DNA from: JBEHWX01 sp048498995
Lineage (GTDB): Bacteria > Bacteroidota > Ignavibacteria > OLB7
Reading direction: 5' to 3'
Assembly: GCA_048498995.1 (NCBI GenBank)
Contig: JBEHWX010000013.1
Coordinates: 1-64,000 of the forward strand
Length of the DNA stretch: 64,000 nucleotides
Both the position numbers and the translations under genes were made by a program. The notes below the pieces were generated by a model. That model was given only the letters and a program-made list of their open reading frames with translations. It did no database searches and was not told the DNA's origin. Shown in pieces: positions 56,741 to 64,000 of this stretch (the stretch's first letter is position 1; each line of letters begins with the position of its first letter).

Positions 56741-58636
56741 TCAGGAGAGCCGGAGGCTCGTGTCGTCATCGGGATGGACAGACTCGACCGGCGGATGCGC
56801 CAGTCGATCGAGCGGGATGCGGACGGTGAAGCAGGAGCCCTTGTGCAGCTCGCTCACCACCGAGATCCGACCGCCGTAATGTTCGACAACGTCCTTGGCA
56901 ATCGCAAGTCCGAGGCCGACGCTGCCGGGGGTCGAGATGGCCGAGTCGCCGACCTGATGAAATTTCTGGAAGATCCTGCCGATGCTGTCGAGCGGGATGC
57001 CGTGCCCGGTATCGGTCACCGCCATCACCAGATCCTCCCCGTCGAGCCCGAGCGTCAACTCCACCGACCCGCCGCCGTCGGTGTGGCGCACGGCGTTGGA
57101 GATCAGGTTGTTGAGTACCCAGCGAAGCTCCTCCGGATCGGCCCAGACCGAGGGAACGCCGTGCGCGATCGTCGAACGGAGCTCGACCCCCTTCTCCTGC
57201 GCCGGCAGCCGGTGCGGCTTGAGCACCGCCTCCACCAGCCCCTCCAGATCCACCTGCGCGAACGTCCGGTGATCGAGCGTCCCCTCGAGCCGCGAGAGCT
57301 CCAGCAGATCGGTGATCAGCTTCGACAGGCGCTTGCAGTCGTCCTTGCTGGAGGCGAGCAGATCGCGCTGCGCCTCGTTCATCGGCCCGAGCAGTTCCTC
57401 GCGCAGGATGTCGATGCTCATGATGATCGAGGTCAGCGGCGTCCGGAACTCGTGGGAGACCTTGGCCAGGAACTCCGACTTCAGGCGGTCGAGCTCCTTG
57501 AAATGGGTGATGTCGCTGAAGACCGCCACCACGCCGTCGACCGTCGAGGTGGTCTCCAGCGGCAGCACGGTGACGGCGAAGAAGCGCTCGGCCCCCTCCT
57601 CCCGCACCATGTAGATGTAGGGACTGCCGACACCCGCCTCCTCGCCGACGAGCGCGTGTCCGAGCGCGCGGACCACGCCATCGTCGGCCACCAGCTCGTC
57701 GATGTTCCGTCCCACGTAGGATGCGTGCAGCGGATGGCGGAAGAGGGTGAGCGCGGCGTTGTTGATCAGGAGCGTCCGTCCCTGCGCGTCGACCACCACG
57801 ATCGGCGTGGCGATCGACTGCACGATGGTCTCCACCTTCCGCTTCTCCAGCAGCAGCTGCTCGATGTTCATCGCCTCGTAGCGACGAAGACGCTCGATCA
57901 TCCTGTTGAACTCGAAGGAGAGATCCCCGAGCTCGTCGGCGGTCGTGATCAGGATCGTTTCGCCGAGGCGCCCGCCGGTGAGGTTCTTGACCGCCTGCGT
58001 CAGACGCTGGATCGGCCGGATGGCCCAGCGAGAGTAGTAGAAGCCGCCGACCACGCCGAGCAGCGTGGCCAGCACCGTGGCCGCCCCGACGATCACCAGC
58101 GCGTTCTGCAGCTCGTTGGCCAGCGATTCGCGCATCGCGCGGATCTCCACGCGATTCTGGTAGAAGAGGTTGTAGCAGTCCTCCTTCAACGAGGCGGCGG
58201 CCGGCTGCACCTGCGCGTAGAGCACCTCCCGTCCGCCGCCGGTCATCAGCGCGTGCCGGTACTCGGAGCTCCGCTGAATGAACCGGTCGTACCCCTCGTG
58301 GATCCCCTGGATCAGCTCCCCCCGCCCCGGAAGCCCGGAGCTTTCCGGGATCGAGGAGAGGCGCAGCTTGAAGTCGGCCGTGTTCTGTTCGAAGAGCGAG
58401 GTGAGCTCGGCGTTGGCCACGCCGGGCGTCATCTGCTGGAGCAGCTGGAACTGCCGGTCGATGATCGCCACCAGCTCCACGATCTTCGAGGTCAGCTCGT
58501 AGTTGGTCGAGGTGGCCTGCGTCATCGACTCGCCGACCTGCGAGAACTGGAAGATCGACCAGAGACCGAACATGATGTTCACCGCCACGATGGCGGCGAA
58601 GCCGGCCAGGATTTTCGAGCGTAGGGTCGTGAACAT
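56741..58636 (-). CDS. Membrane sensor histidine kinase (HAMP-PAS, KinB-like)
   Basis: A 631-residue kinase. Two membrane helices (about 9-31 and 178-200) flank a periplasmic helical sensor domain; HAMP follows at 201-253, PAS at about 268-380, the dimerisation domain with phosphorylated H395 in KVSHEFRTPLTS, and the ATPase domain (VLNNLISNAVRHTDGGG, VTDTGHGIP, SVGLGLAIAKDVV). The helical sensor resembles four-helix-bundle sensors, so its ligand cannot be guessed. It should phosphorylate the sigma-54 regulator immediately downstream. Confidence 0.95.
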   Translation of the reverse strand: MFTTLRSKILAGFAAIVAVNIMFGLWSIFQFSQVGESMTQATSTNYELTSKIVELVAIIDRQFQLLQQMTPGVANAELTSLFEQNTADFKLRLSSIPESSGLPGRGELIQGIHEGYDRFIQRSSEYRHALMTGGGREVLYAQVQPAAASLKEDCYNLFYQNRVEIRAMRESLANELQNALVIVGAATVLATLLGVVGGFYYSRWAIRPIQRLTQAVKNLTGGRLGETILITTADELGDLSFEFNRMIERLRRYEAMNIEQLLLEKRKVETIVQSIATPIVVVDAQGRTLLINNAALTLFRHPLHASYVGRNIDELVADDGVVRALGHALVGEEAGVGSPYIYMVREEGAERFFAVTVLPLETTSTVDGVVAVFSDITHFKELDRLKSEFLAKVSHEFRTPLTSIIMSIDILREELLGPMNEAQRDLLASSKDDCKRLSKLITDLLELSRLEGTLDHRTFAQVDLEGLVEAVLKPHRLPAQEKGVELRSTIAHGVPSVWADPEELRWVLNNLISNAVRHTDGGGSVELTLGLDGEDLVMAVTDTGHGIPLDSIGRIFQKFHQVGDSAISTPGSVGLGLAIAKDVVEHYGGRISVVSELHKGSCFTVRIPLDRLAHPPVESVHPDDDTSLRLS

Positions 58637-58801
58637 GCGCTTCAGGATTCGGAACGATCGACGCGGCGCGGCCCGATGCCGCTACCGGTCGGAAGTGACG
58701 GGCGGACGCCGAGGGCGGCCGTCACGGAAGAAACGAACGATCGCCCCGCCCGATTGCGCGATCACGCTCCGATGTCGCCATCGAGCCGGGCACCAACGGC
58801 A

Positions 58802-58842
58802 CGAGGCCCGACCCCGCCCTGTACGGACCGGGTCGGGCCTCG
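58802..58842 (-). terminator. Terminator hairpin after purL
   Basis: Perfect 13-pair stem: CGAGGCCCGACCC (58802-58814) with GGGTCGGGCCTCG (58830-58842), 15-base loop, 42 bases beyond the purL stop. No marked T run follows on the minus strand. Confidence 0.75.
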
Positions 58843-58883
58843 CGACGATGTCTGACGCTTCGGCATGGCCGGCGCGCGTCGGA

Positions 58884-61133
58884 TCAGAGCACCGGCTCCG
58901 ACTCCATGGCGCGCTCGATCGCGTTCATGTAGATGTCGGCGATCGCGGCAACGGTCGTGTCGATCGCGTCGTTGAGCTTGAAGCGCTCGCGCGTCACCCG
59001 GCCGATCGTCGTGAACGGCACGTCGTGCGCCGCGGCGATCGCGGCCAGACGGTCACGATCCTCTACCCGGTAGCTGAGCACCACGCGGGACTGCGACTCG
59101 CCGAAGAGCGCGGCGATCATATCCTCGCCGCGATACTCCGCCTCCACGCCGAGCGCGCGCCCCTCGGAGTGAATCGCGCTCTCGGCCAGCGCGATCGCGA
59201 TACCTCCCTCGGCGCAATCGTGCGCGGAGCGGACGAGCCCGGCGCGGATCCCCTCCAGGAGGGCGCGCTGCAGGCGGATCTCCGCCTCGATGTCGAGCGC
59301 CGGAGCGTCGCCGGCGACGGAACCGGAGCGGAGCGAGAGAAGCTCGGAGCCACCGAGCTCGAAGCGCTCGAAGCCGAACAGCGCCACCTCGTTCCCCTCC
59401 TCGCGGAAGCCGGCCGAGGTCACGTGGCTCAGGTCCTCGATCACCCCGAGCATGCCGATCGTCGGCGTCGGGAACACGGCGCGCTGCTGCGACTCGTTGT
59501 GGAACGAGACGTTGCCGCCGGTGACCGGCGTGTCGAGCGCGCGGCAGGCATCTCCCATTCCCCGGATCGCCTCGCGGAACTGCCAGTAGACTTCCGGGTT
59601 GTACGGGTTGCCGAAGTTCAGGCAGTTGGTGATCGCCACCGGCACCGCGCCGGTGCAGGCCACGTTGCGCGCCGCCTCGACCACGGCGGTCATGCCGCCG
59701 ACATACGGGTTCAGATAGACGTAACGGCTGTTGCAGTCGGTCGCCAGGGCGATACCACGGCCCGGGATCTCCTTCAGGCGCATCACGGCGGCGTCGGAGG
59801 CGAACGACTGGACCGTGTTGGTGCGGACCATCGAATCGTACTGCTCGAACACCCAGCGCTTGCTGGCGACGTTCGGCGAGGCCAGCAGCATCTCGAACGC
59901 CTCGCGCTCCTCGATCTGGCCGATCATGCCCCGTACGTCGGCCGAGCGGACCTCGGCGACGTAGGAGGCCTCGCGCCACTCGCGCTGATAGACTGGGGCG
60001 CCGCCGCCGAGCACGAGGCTCTCGGCCGGCACGCGGGCCACCATCTCGTTGTGACGCCACACCTCGAGCGAGCCGTCGTCGGTGGTGACGCCGATCTCGG
60101 TGATCGGCACGTCCCACTTGGCGCAGATCCGGCGGGCCTCCTCGACGTTCGAGGGATCGACCACCAGCAGCATCCGCTCCTGCGACTCGCTCAGCATGAT
60201 CTCGTAGGCCGACATCCCGGCCTCGCGCAGCGGCACCTTGTCCAGGTCGATCCGCATGCCGGTCTCTCCCTTGGCGGACATCTCGGTGGTCGAGCAGCTG
60301 ATGCCGGCCGCCCCCATGTCCTGCATGCCGATGACGATGCCGGCGGCGATCAGCTCGAGCGACGCTTCCAGCAGAAGCTTCTCGCTGAACGGGTCGCCGA
60401 CCTGGACGGTCGGGCGCATGCTCTCGGTCTGCTCGTCGAACTCGCGCGAGGCCAGCAGCGACGCGCCATGGATGCCGTCGCGGCCGGTGCGGGAGCCGAG
60501 GATCATCACGGTGTTCCCCGGCGAGCCGGAGGTGGCCGAGACGGTGCCGTCGGCCTTCACGATGCCGACGGCCATCGCGTTGACCAGCGGATTATCGCGA
60601 TAGCAATCCTCGAAGAAGATCTCGCCGCCGACGGTCGGGACGCCGAAGGAGTTCCCGTAATCGGCGATGCCGCGCACGACCCCTTCGAGCAGGAATCGGG
60701 TGCGGGGAAAATCGAGGCGACCGAAGCGGAGGGAATCGAGCGCGGCGATCGGCCGGGCGCCCATCGTGAAGATGTCACGAAGGATGCCGCCGACGCCGGT
60801 GGCCGCTCCCTGGTAGGGCTCGACCGCCGAGGGATGGTTGTGGCTCTCGATCTTGAAGGCGACCGCGTAGCCGCCGCCGACATCGACCAGTCCGGCGTTC
60901 TCCGACCCGGCCTCGACCAGAAGCCGCCCGCCGCTGCGCGGCAGGGTCTTCAGCTGCGCGATCGAGTTCTTGTAGCTGCAGTGCTCGCTCCACATCACCG
61001 AGTAGATGCCGAGCTCCGTGTAGTTCGGCGCGCGGCCCAGAATCTCGGTGATACGGTTGTACTCAGCCTCCGTCAGGCCGAGCGCGATGCCGTCCTGCAG
61101 TGTCGTCGTTCGAGTATCGTGCGTCTGCGACAT
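58884..61133 (-). CDS. purL: Phosphoribosylformylglycinamidine synthase II PurL
   Basis: The ATP-dependent synthase subunit of purine biosynthesis, 749 residues, small (PurS/PurQ-dependent) type. Signatures: ELGIYSVMWSEHCSYKNS, FKIESHNHPSAVEPYQGAAT, GAALTGGS-like ALDTPVTGGNVSFHNES and HDCAEGGIAIALAESA. It needs PurQ and PurS for glutamine amide transfer; neither is in the window. Confidence 0.97.
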   Translation of the reverse strand: MSQTHDTRTTTLQDGIALGLTEAEYNRITEILGRAPNYTELGIYSVMWSEHCSYKNSIAQLKTLPRSGGRLLVEAGSENAGLVDVGGGYAVAFKIESHNHPSAVEPYQGAATGVGGILRDIFTMGARPIAALDSLRFGRLDFPRTRFLLEGVVRGIADYGNSFGVPTVGGEIFFEDCYRDNPLVNAMAVGIVKADGTVSATSGSPGNTVMILGSRTGRDGIHGASLLASREFDEQTESMRPTVQVGDPFSEKLLLEASLELIAAGIVIGMQDMGAAGISCSTTEMSAKGETGMRIDLDKVPLREAGMSAYEIMLSESQERMLLVVDPSNVEEARRICAKWDVPITEIGVTTDDGSLEVWRHNEMVARVPAESLVLGGGAPVYQREWREASYVAEVRSADVRGMIGQIEEREAFEMLLASPNVASKRWVFEQYDSMVRTNTVQSFASDAAVMRLKEIPGRGIALATDCNSRYVYLNPYVGGMTAVVEAARNVACTGAVPVAITNCLNFGNPYNPEVYWQFREAIRGMGDACRALDTPVTGGNVSFHNESQQRAVFPTPTIGMLGVIEDLSHVTSAGFREEGNEVALFGFERFELGGSELLSLRSGSVAGDAPALDIEAEIRLQRALLEGIRAGLVRSAHDCAEGGIAIALAESAIHSEGRALGVEAEYRGEDMIAALFGESQSRVVLSYRVEDRDRLAAIAAAHDVPFTTIGRVTRERFKLNDAIDTTVAAIADIYMNAIERAMESEPVL

Positions 61134-61210
61134 GAAATCGTCTTCGGTAAGGATTGCGGATGAGAGGATCGACCGTCATCGCCGGACCTGGGAGGCCGGC
61201 GGCGGCGGCA

Positions 61211-61492
61211 CTAGTACTTGAAGCGCCCGGAGGGCCAGTAGCTGACGACGAGCGCCACCACGGCGGCGAGCACGCCGAACGCGATCACCCCATACAGGGC
61301 GATGAGCGACCGGAGAACGGTCGGCGAGGCATTGCTCCGGAAGAGCCAGCCACGCCAGTTGCAGGCGTGGCAGCGATAGACTCCGTACAGAGGGAAGGCG
61401 TAGAACCTGAGGCGCTCCCCATTGCTCCGGAACCGGGATTTCTTCGGCGTTCCTGACTTGTAGCACTGAGGGCACGTGAGTTTCGAAGGCAT
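61211..61492 (-). CDS. Small zinc-ribbon membrane protein
   Basis: A 93-residue protein with two Cys-x-x-Cys pairs (C7/C10 in TCPQC and C41/C44 in YRCHACNW), likely binding one zinc, followed by a transmembrane helix at about 63-86 (VIAFGVLAAVVALVVSYW). Function unknown. It lies between accC (upstream) and purL (downstream) on the same strand. Confidence 0.75.
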   Translation of the reverse strand: MPSKLTCPQCYKSGTPKKSRFRSNGERLRFYAFPLYGVYRCHACNWRGWLFRSNASPTVLRSLIALYGVIAFGVLAAVVALVVSYWPSGRFKY

Positions 61493-61526
61493 AGATCAGT
61501 TGTCCCGCCGTCACAGGCCAGGGGCG

Positions 61527-62963
61527 TCAGCCTGTTGTGTGAAAGAGTTGTTCGATCCGTTCGTCGGCGCCGATGCCGGCCGCGATGGCCAGGCGGATCA
61601 GCTCCGGGTCGAGCTGCTGCTCCACCCCGCGCCAGTACTCGCCGACGAAGCCGGTCGAGAAGTCGCCGCTCCGGAACGCGTCGCTGTGGAGCACGAACCG
61701 GCAGAACGGAATGGTGGTGCTCACGCCGGCCACGTGATAGCGGTCGAGCGCCTCGAGCATCGTCGCGATCGCCTCCTCCCTCGTCTCCCCCCAGGTGATC
61801 AGCTTGGCGAGCATCGGATCGTAGTAGAGCGTCACCTGCATGCCCGGATAGAGTGACGAGTCCACGCGGATCCCGTCCCCGACCGGCTCGTGCAGATCGC
61901 GGATCGTCCCGATGCTCGGCATGAAGTTCTGGTAGACGTCCTCGGCGCAGATGCGGCACTCGATGGCGTGCCCGCGCCGCCTGATCGACGCCGTGGTGAT
62001 CTCCAGGGCTTCGCCGCGGGCCACGCGCAGCTGCAGCTCCACCAGATCGAGTCCGGTCACCAGCTCGGTCACCGGATGCTCCACCTGAAGCCTCGTGTTC
62101 ACTTCGAGGAAGTAGAACCTGCCGTCGCGATCCAGAAGGAACTCGAGCGTGCCGGCGTTGGTGTAACCGGCCTCGCGGACGATCCGCTCGGCCGCCTCGA
62201 ACATCGCGGCGCGGATCGTGTCGTCGATCGCGACCGACGGCGCCTCCTCGATCACCTTCTGATGACGCCGCTGGATCGAGCACTCGCGCTCGCCGAGCAC
62301 CGCCACGTTGCCGGTATCGTCGGCGATCACCTGCAGCTCGATATGTCGCGGTCCGATAATGTATTTCTCGAGGAACACCTCATCGCTGCCGAAGGAGCTC
62401 TGCGCCTCGCCGCGGGCCATGCGGATCGACTCCTCGAGCTTGTCGGGAGATTCGACCACCCGCATTCCCTTGCCGCCGCCACCGGCCGCGGCCTTCAGCA
62501 GCACCGGGTAGCCGATCCGGTCGGCGATCTCGCGAGCCTCCTCGAGCGACGTGATACCCGCGGTGGTGCCGGAGAGGACCGGCACGCCGGCCGCGATCGC
62601 CAGGCGCCGCGCGTTGGTCTTGCTGCCGAGATGCTCGATCGCGTCGGGACGGGGACCGACGAAGGTGACCCCCGCCTCCTGGCAGCGGCGCGCGAACTCC
62701 GCGTTCTCGCTCAGGAAGCCATAGCCAGGATGCACGGCATCGGCGCCGGACTCACGCACCGCGGCGATCACCTTCTCCATGTCGAGATAGGTCTCCGACG
62801 GACGAAGCCCGTCCAGGCGGACGGACATATCCGCCTCGGCCACGTGGAGGGAATCGGCGTCGGCATCGGAATAGATGGCGACGGTCTCGATCCCCATGGC
62901 GCGCGCGGTGCGGATCACGCGGCGGGCGATCTCGCCCCGGTTGGCGATAAGAAGACGCTTCAT
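61527..62963 (-). CDS. accC: Biotin carboxylase (acetyl/propionyl-CoA carboxylase subunit)
   Basis: A 478-residue ATP-grasp enzyme that carboxylates protein-bound biotin. Motifs: LIANRGEIARRVIRTARAMG, VHPGYGFLSENAEFA, KAAAGGGGKGMRVV, ERECSIQRRHQKVIEEAPS and FLEVNTRLQVEHPVTELVTG. The start MKRLLIANRG fits the family. It is about 30 residues longer than AccC of E. coli and has a C-terminal tail (EQQLDPELIRLAIAAGIGAD) typical of propionyl/methylcrotonyl-type subunits. No biotin carrier or carboxyltransferase gene adjoins it, so which CoA ester it serves is open. Confidence 0.93.
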   Translation of the reverse strand: MKRLLIANRGEIARRVIRTARAMGIETVAIYSDADADSLHVAEADMSVRLDGLRPSETYLDMEKVIAAVRESGADAVHPGYGFLSENAEFARRCQEAGVTFVGPRPDAIEHLGSKTNARRLAIAAGVPVLSGTTAGITSLEEAREIADRIGYPVLLKAAAGGGGKGMRVVESPDKLEESIRMARGEAQSSFGSDEVFLEKYIIGPRHIELQVIADDTGNVAVLGERECSIQRRHQKVIEEAPSVAIDDTIRAAMFEAAERIVREAGYTNAGTLEFLLDRDGRFYFLEVNTRLQVEHPVTELVTGLDLVELQLRVARGEALEITTASIRRRGHAIECRICAEDVYQNFMPSIGTIRDLHEPVGDGIRVDSSLYPGMQVTLYYDPMLAKLITWGETREEAIATMLEALDRYHVAGVSTTIPFCRFVLHSDAFRSGDFSTGFVGEYWRGVEQQLDPELIRLAIAAGIGADERIEQLFHTTG

Positions 62964-63034
62964 GTGGGACTTGATGCTGAACGATTCGGATGGAAGCCGC
63001 CCCGGCGCCGGAGGTATCTCCGATGAGACTCCCG

Positions 63035-63063
63035 GCGCGGGACCCGCTAGGGGGGTCCCGCGC
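63035..63063 (-). terminator. Terminator hairpin after mutS2
   Basis: Perfect 11-pair stem GCGCGGGACCC (63035-63045) and GGGTCCCGCGC (63053-63063) with a 7-base loop, 33 bases beyond the mutS2 stop. Confidence 0.75.
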
Positions 63064-63096
63064 GCGGCGGGCTCGGGGAGCGCGAACGAGGCGCGC

Positions 63097-64000
63097 TTAC
63101 TTGAATTCGACGATCGTGACGCCGGCTCCCCCTTCGGAGAGGGCGCCGAGACGATAGGCCGAAATGCTCGGATGCGTGGAAAGATAATCATGAACGGCGC
63201 GCCGAAGGGCACCGGTCCCCTTTCCATGGATGATCTCCATGAACGGGATATGGGAGTTGATCGCCGCGGTGATCGACTGTTCGAGCTGCACGATCGCCTC
63301 GTCGGCGTACATGCCGCGGAGATCGACGCGGGTCTGCGCCTCGGCCGGATTGACGATCGCCTGGCGCGTGGCGGTCTCCCGCTTGGCCTCGCGACGGGTC
63401 ACCGCCTCCAGCTCGCTGATGTTCGAGCGCATCCGGAGAGTGCCGAACTGCACCACGACGTTCCCCTTGTCGTCCGGATCGAACTCCAGCTCGCCGATCT
63501 GGTTCCCCCCCTTCACCCGGACGGTATCTCCCTTCCGGAATCCGCCGGGCGTCCCTTCCTTCGCCTCCACCGGCTTCATCCCGCCGCGGGCTTCCTCGAT
63601 CGCGCGGCGCATCTCCTTGATCTGATCGTTGGACGCGCCGGCGCGGATCTCCCGGACGGTATTCTCGATCATGCTGTTGGCGCGGGCCAGCGTCTCGCGG
63701 GCCTCCTGACGCGCCTCGTTCACGATCTGGTTCTTCCGGTCGGTCAGATCCTTCCGCTCCGCCTCCAGCCGCTTCCGGAGGGCCTCCGCGGTGGAGCGCT
63801 CCTTCTCGTAGTCGGCGCGGATCCGGCGGCTCTGCGCCAGATCCTCCTCAAGCTGACCGATGATCTCGGTCATCCGGTTCCGATCATCACCAAGGCGCGC
63901 GCGGGCATCGCCGATCACCCGCTGATCGAACCCGAGGCGCTCGATCAGCTCGAAGGCATAGCTGTTCCCCGGCATGCCGATCAGCAGACGATAGGTCGGC
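63097..64000 (-). CDS. mutS2: Endonuclease MutS2, C-terminal part (runs off window)
   Basis: The last 300 or so residues of MutS2; the rest lies beyond the right edge. Visible are the end of the ATPase part (YRLLIGMPGNSYAFELIERLG), the coiled-coil clamp (EKERSTAEALRKRLEAERKD), a KOW-like strand region (GFRKGDTVRVKGGNQIGEL) and the C-terminal Smr domain (RVDLRGMYADEAIVQLEQSI and IHGKGTGALRRAVHDYL). MutS2 acts on branched DNA or collided ribosomes depending on the species. Confidence 0.95.
   Translation of the reverse strand, partial: PTYRLLIGMPGNSYAFELIERLGFDQRVIGDARARLGDDRNRMTEIIGQLEEDLAQSRRIRADYEKERSTAEALRKRLEAERKDLTDRKNQIVNEARQEARETLARANSMIENTVREIRAGASNDQIKEMRRAIEEARGGMKPVEAKEGTPGGFRKGDTVRVKGGNQIGELEFDPDDKGNVVVQFGTLRMRSNISELEAVTRREAKRETATRQAIVNPAEAQTRVDLRGMYADEAIVQLEQSITAAINSHIPFMEIIHGKGTGALRRAVHDYLSTHPSISAYRLGALSEGGAGVTIVEFK

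Noticed and set aside
58503..61163. 886-residue open frame antisense to purL
   Set aside because: purL is unmistakable on the other strand; the antisense product is His/Arg/Asp-rich shadow sequence.

Overview
The window is a 64 kb piece of a high-GC (by eye roughly two-thirds G+C), Gram-negative bacterial chromosome. The best guess is a high-GC lineage of the FCB group (Bacteroidota/Ignavibacteria/Kapabacteria-like). The reasons are a fused LpxC-FabZ enzyme, a type IX secretion-type C-terminal sorting domain on the DUF1501 protein, a complete lipid A operon linked to bamA/ompH/uppS, a TPR-LuxR regulator, and two sigma-54 activators. This is an inference from gene content, not a phylogenetic result.

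Region by region: 0.1-7.8 kb holds housekeeping genes (NtrC-type regulator, Ca2+/H+ antiporter, Uup-type ABC-F ATPase, uracil-DNA glycosylase) and a cytoplasmic family 2 glycosidase. From 7.8 to 21.6 kb lies a gene-poor, accessory-looking stretch. It contains an A+T-rich orphan gene, a DUF2235 hydrolase, a small secreted propeller-like protein, a polysaccharide deacetylase with an extra domain, and a divergent pair of proteins that share one five-repeat propeller-like domain. It continues with a 60-bp hairpin-bearing tandem repeat split by an IS982-like element whose transposase carries an amber stop, and a two-gene unit made of a TPR-LuxR regulator and a STAND NTPase with a DUF4062/NPHP3-like head and TPR tail. 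From 22 to 31.6 kb is a potassium operon: porin, a 27-residue membrane peptide, kdpF, kdpA, kdpB, kdpC, kdpD, kdpE. From 31.6 to 35.5 kb are a DUF4380 protein, a polytopic membrane protein, pyrophosphatase and a class I amidotransferase.

From 35.5 to 47.1 kb, all on the minus strand, is the outer-membrane assembly block. In transcription order it reads uppS, bamA, ompH, ompH, lpxD, lpxC-fabZ, lpxA, lpxB, a DUF374 acyltransferase-like gene and lpxK. Four-base start/stop overlaps show translational coupling from lpxA to lpxK. A hairpin after lpxD probably splits the block into two transcripts.

From 47.7 to 50.9 kb is a DUF1800-DUF1501 pair for export. Then follow tRNA-Leu(UAA), an S1 protein with long disordered tails, a tetraheme cytochrome overlapping murI, a 32-residue membrane peptide, a two-component sigma-54 system (kinase plus regulator), purL, a zinc-ribbon membrane protein, a biotin carboxylase and the C-terminal part of mutS2, which runs off the right edge. 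Several strong hairpins mark operon ends. I found no rRNA, CRISPR array, prophage or known riboswitch.
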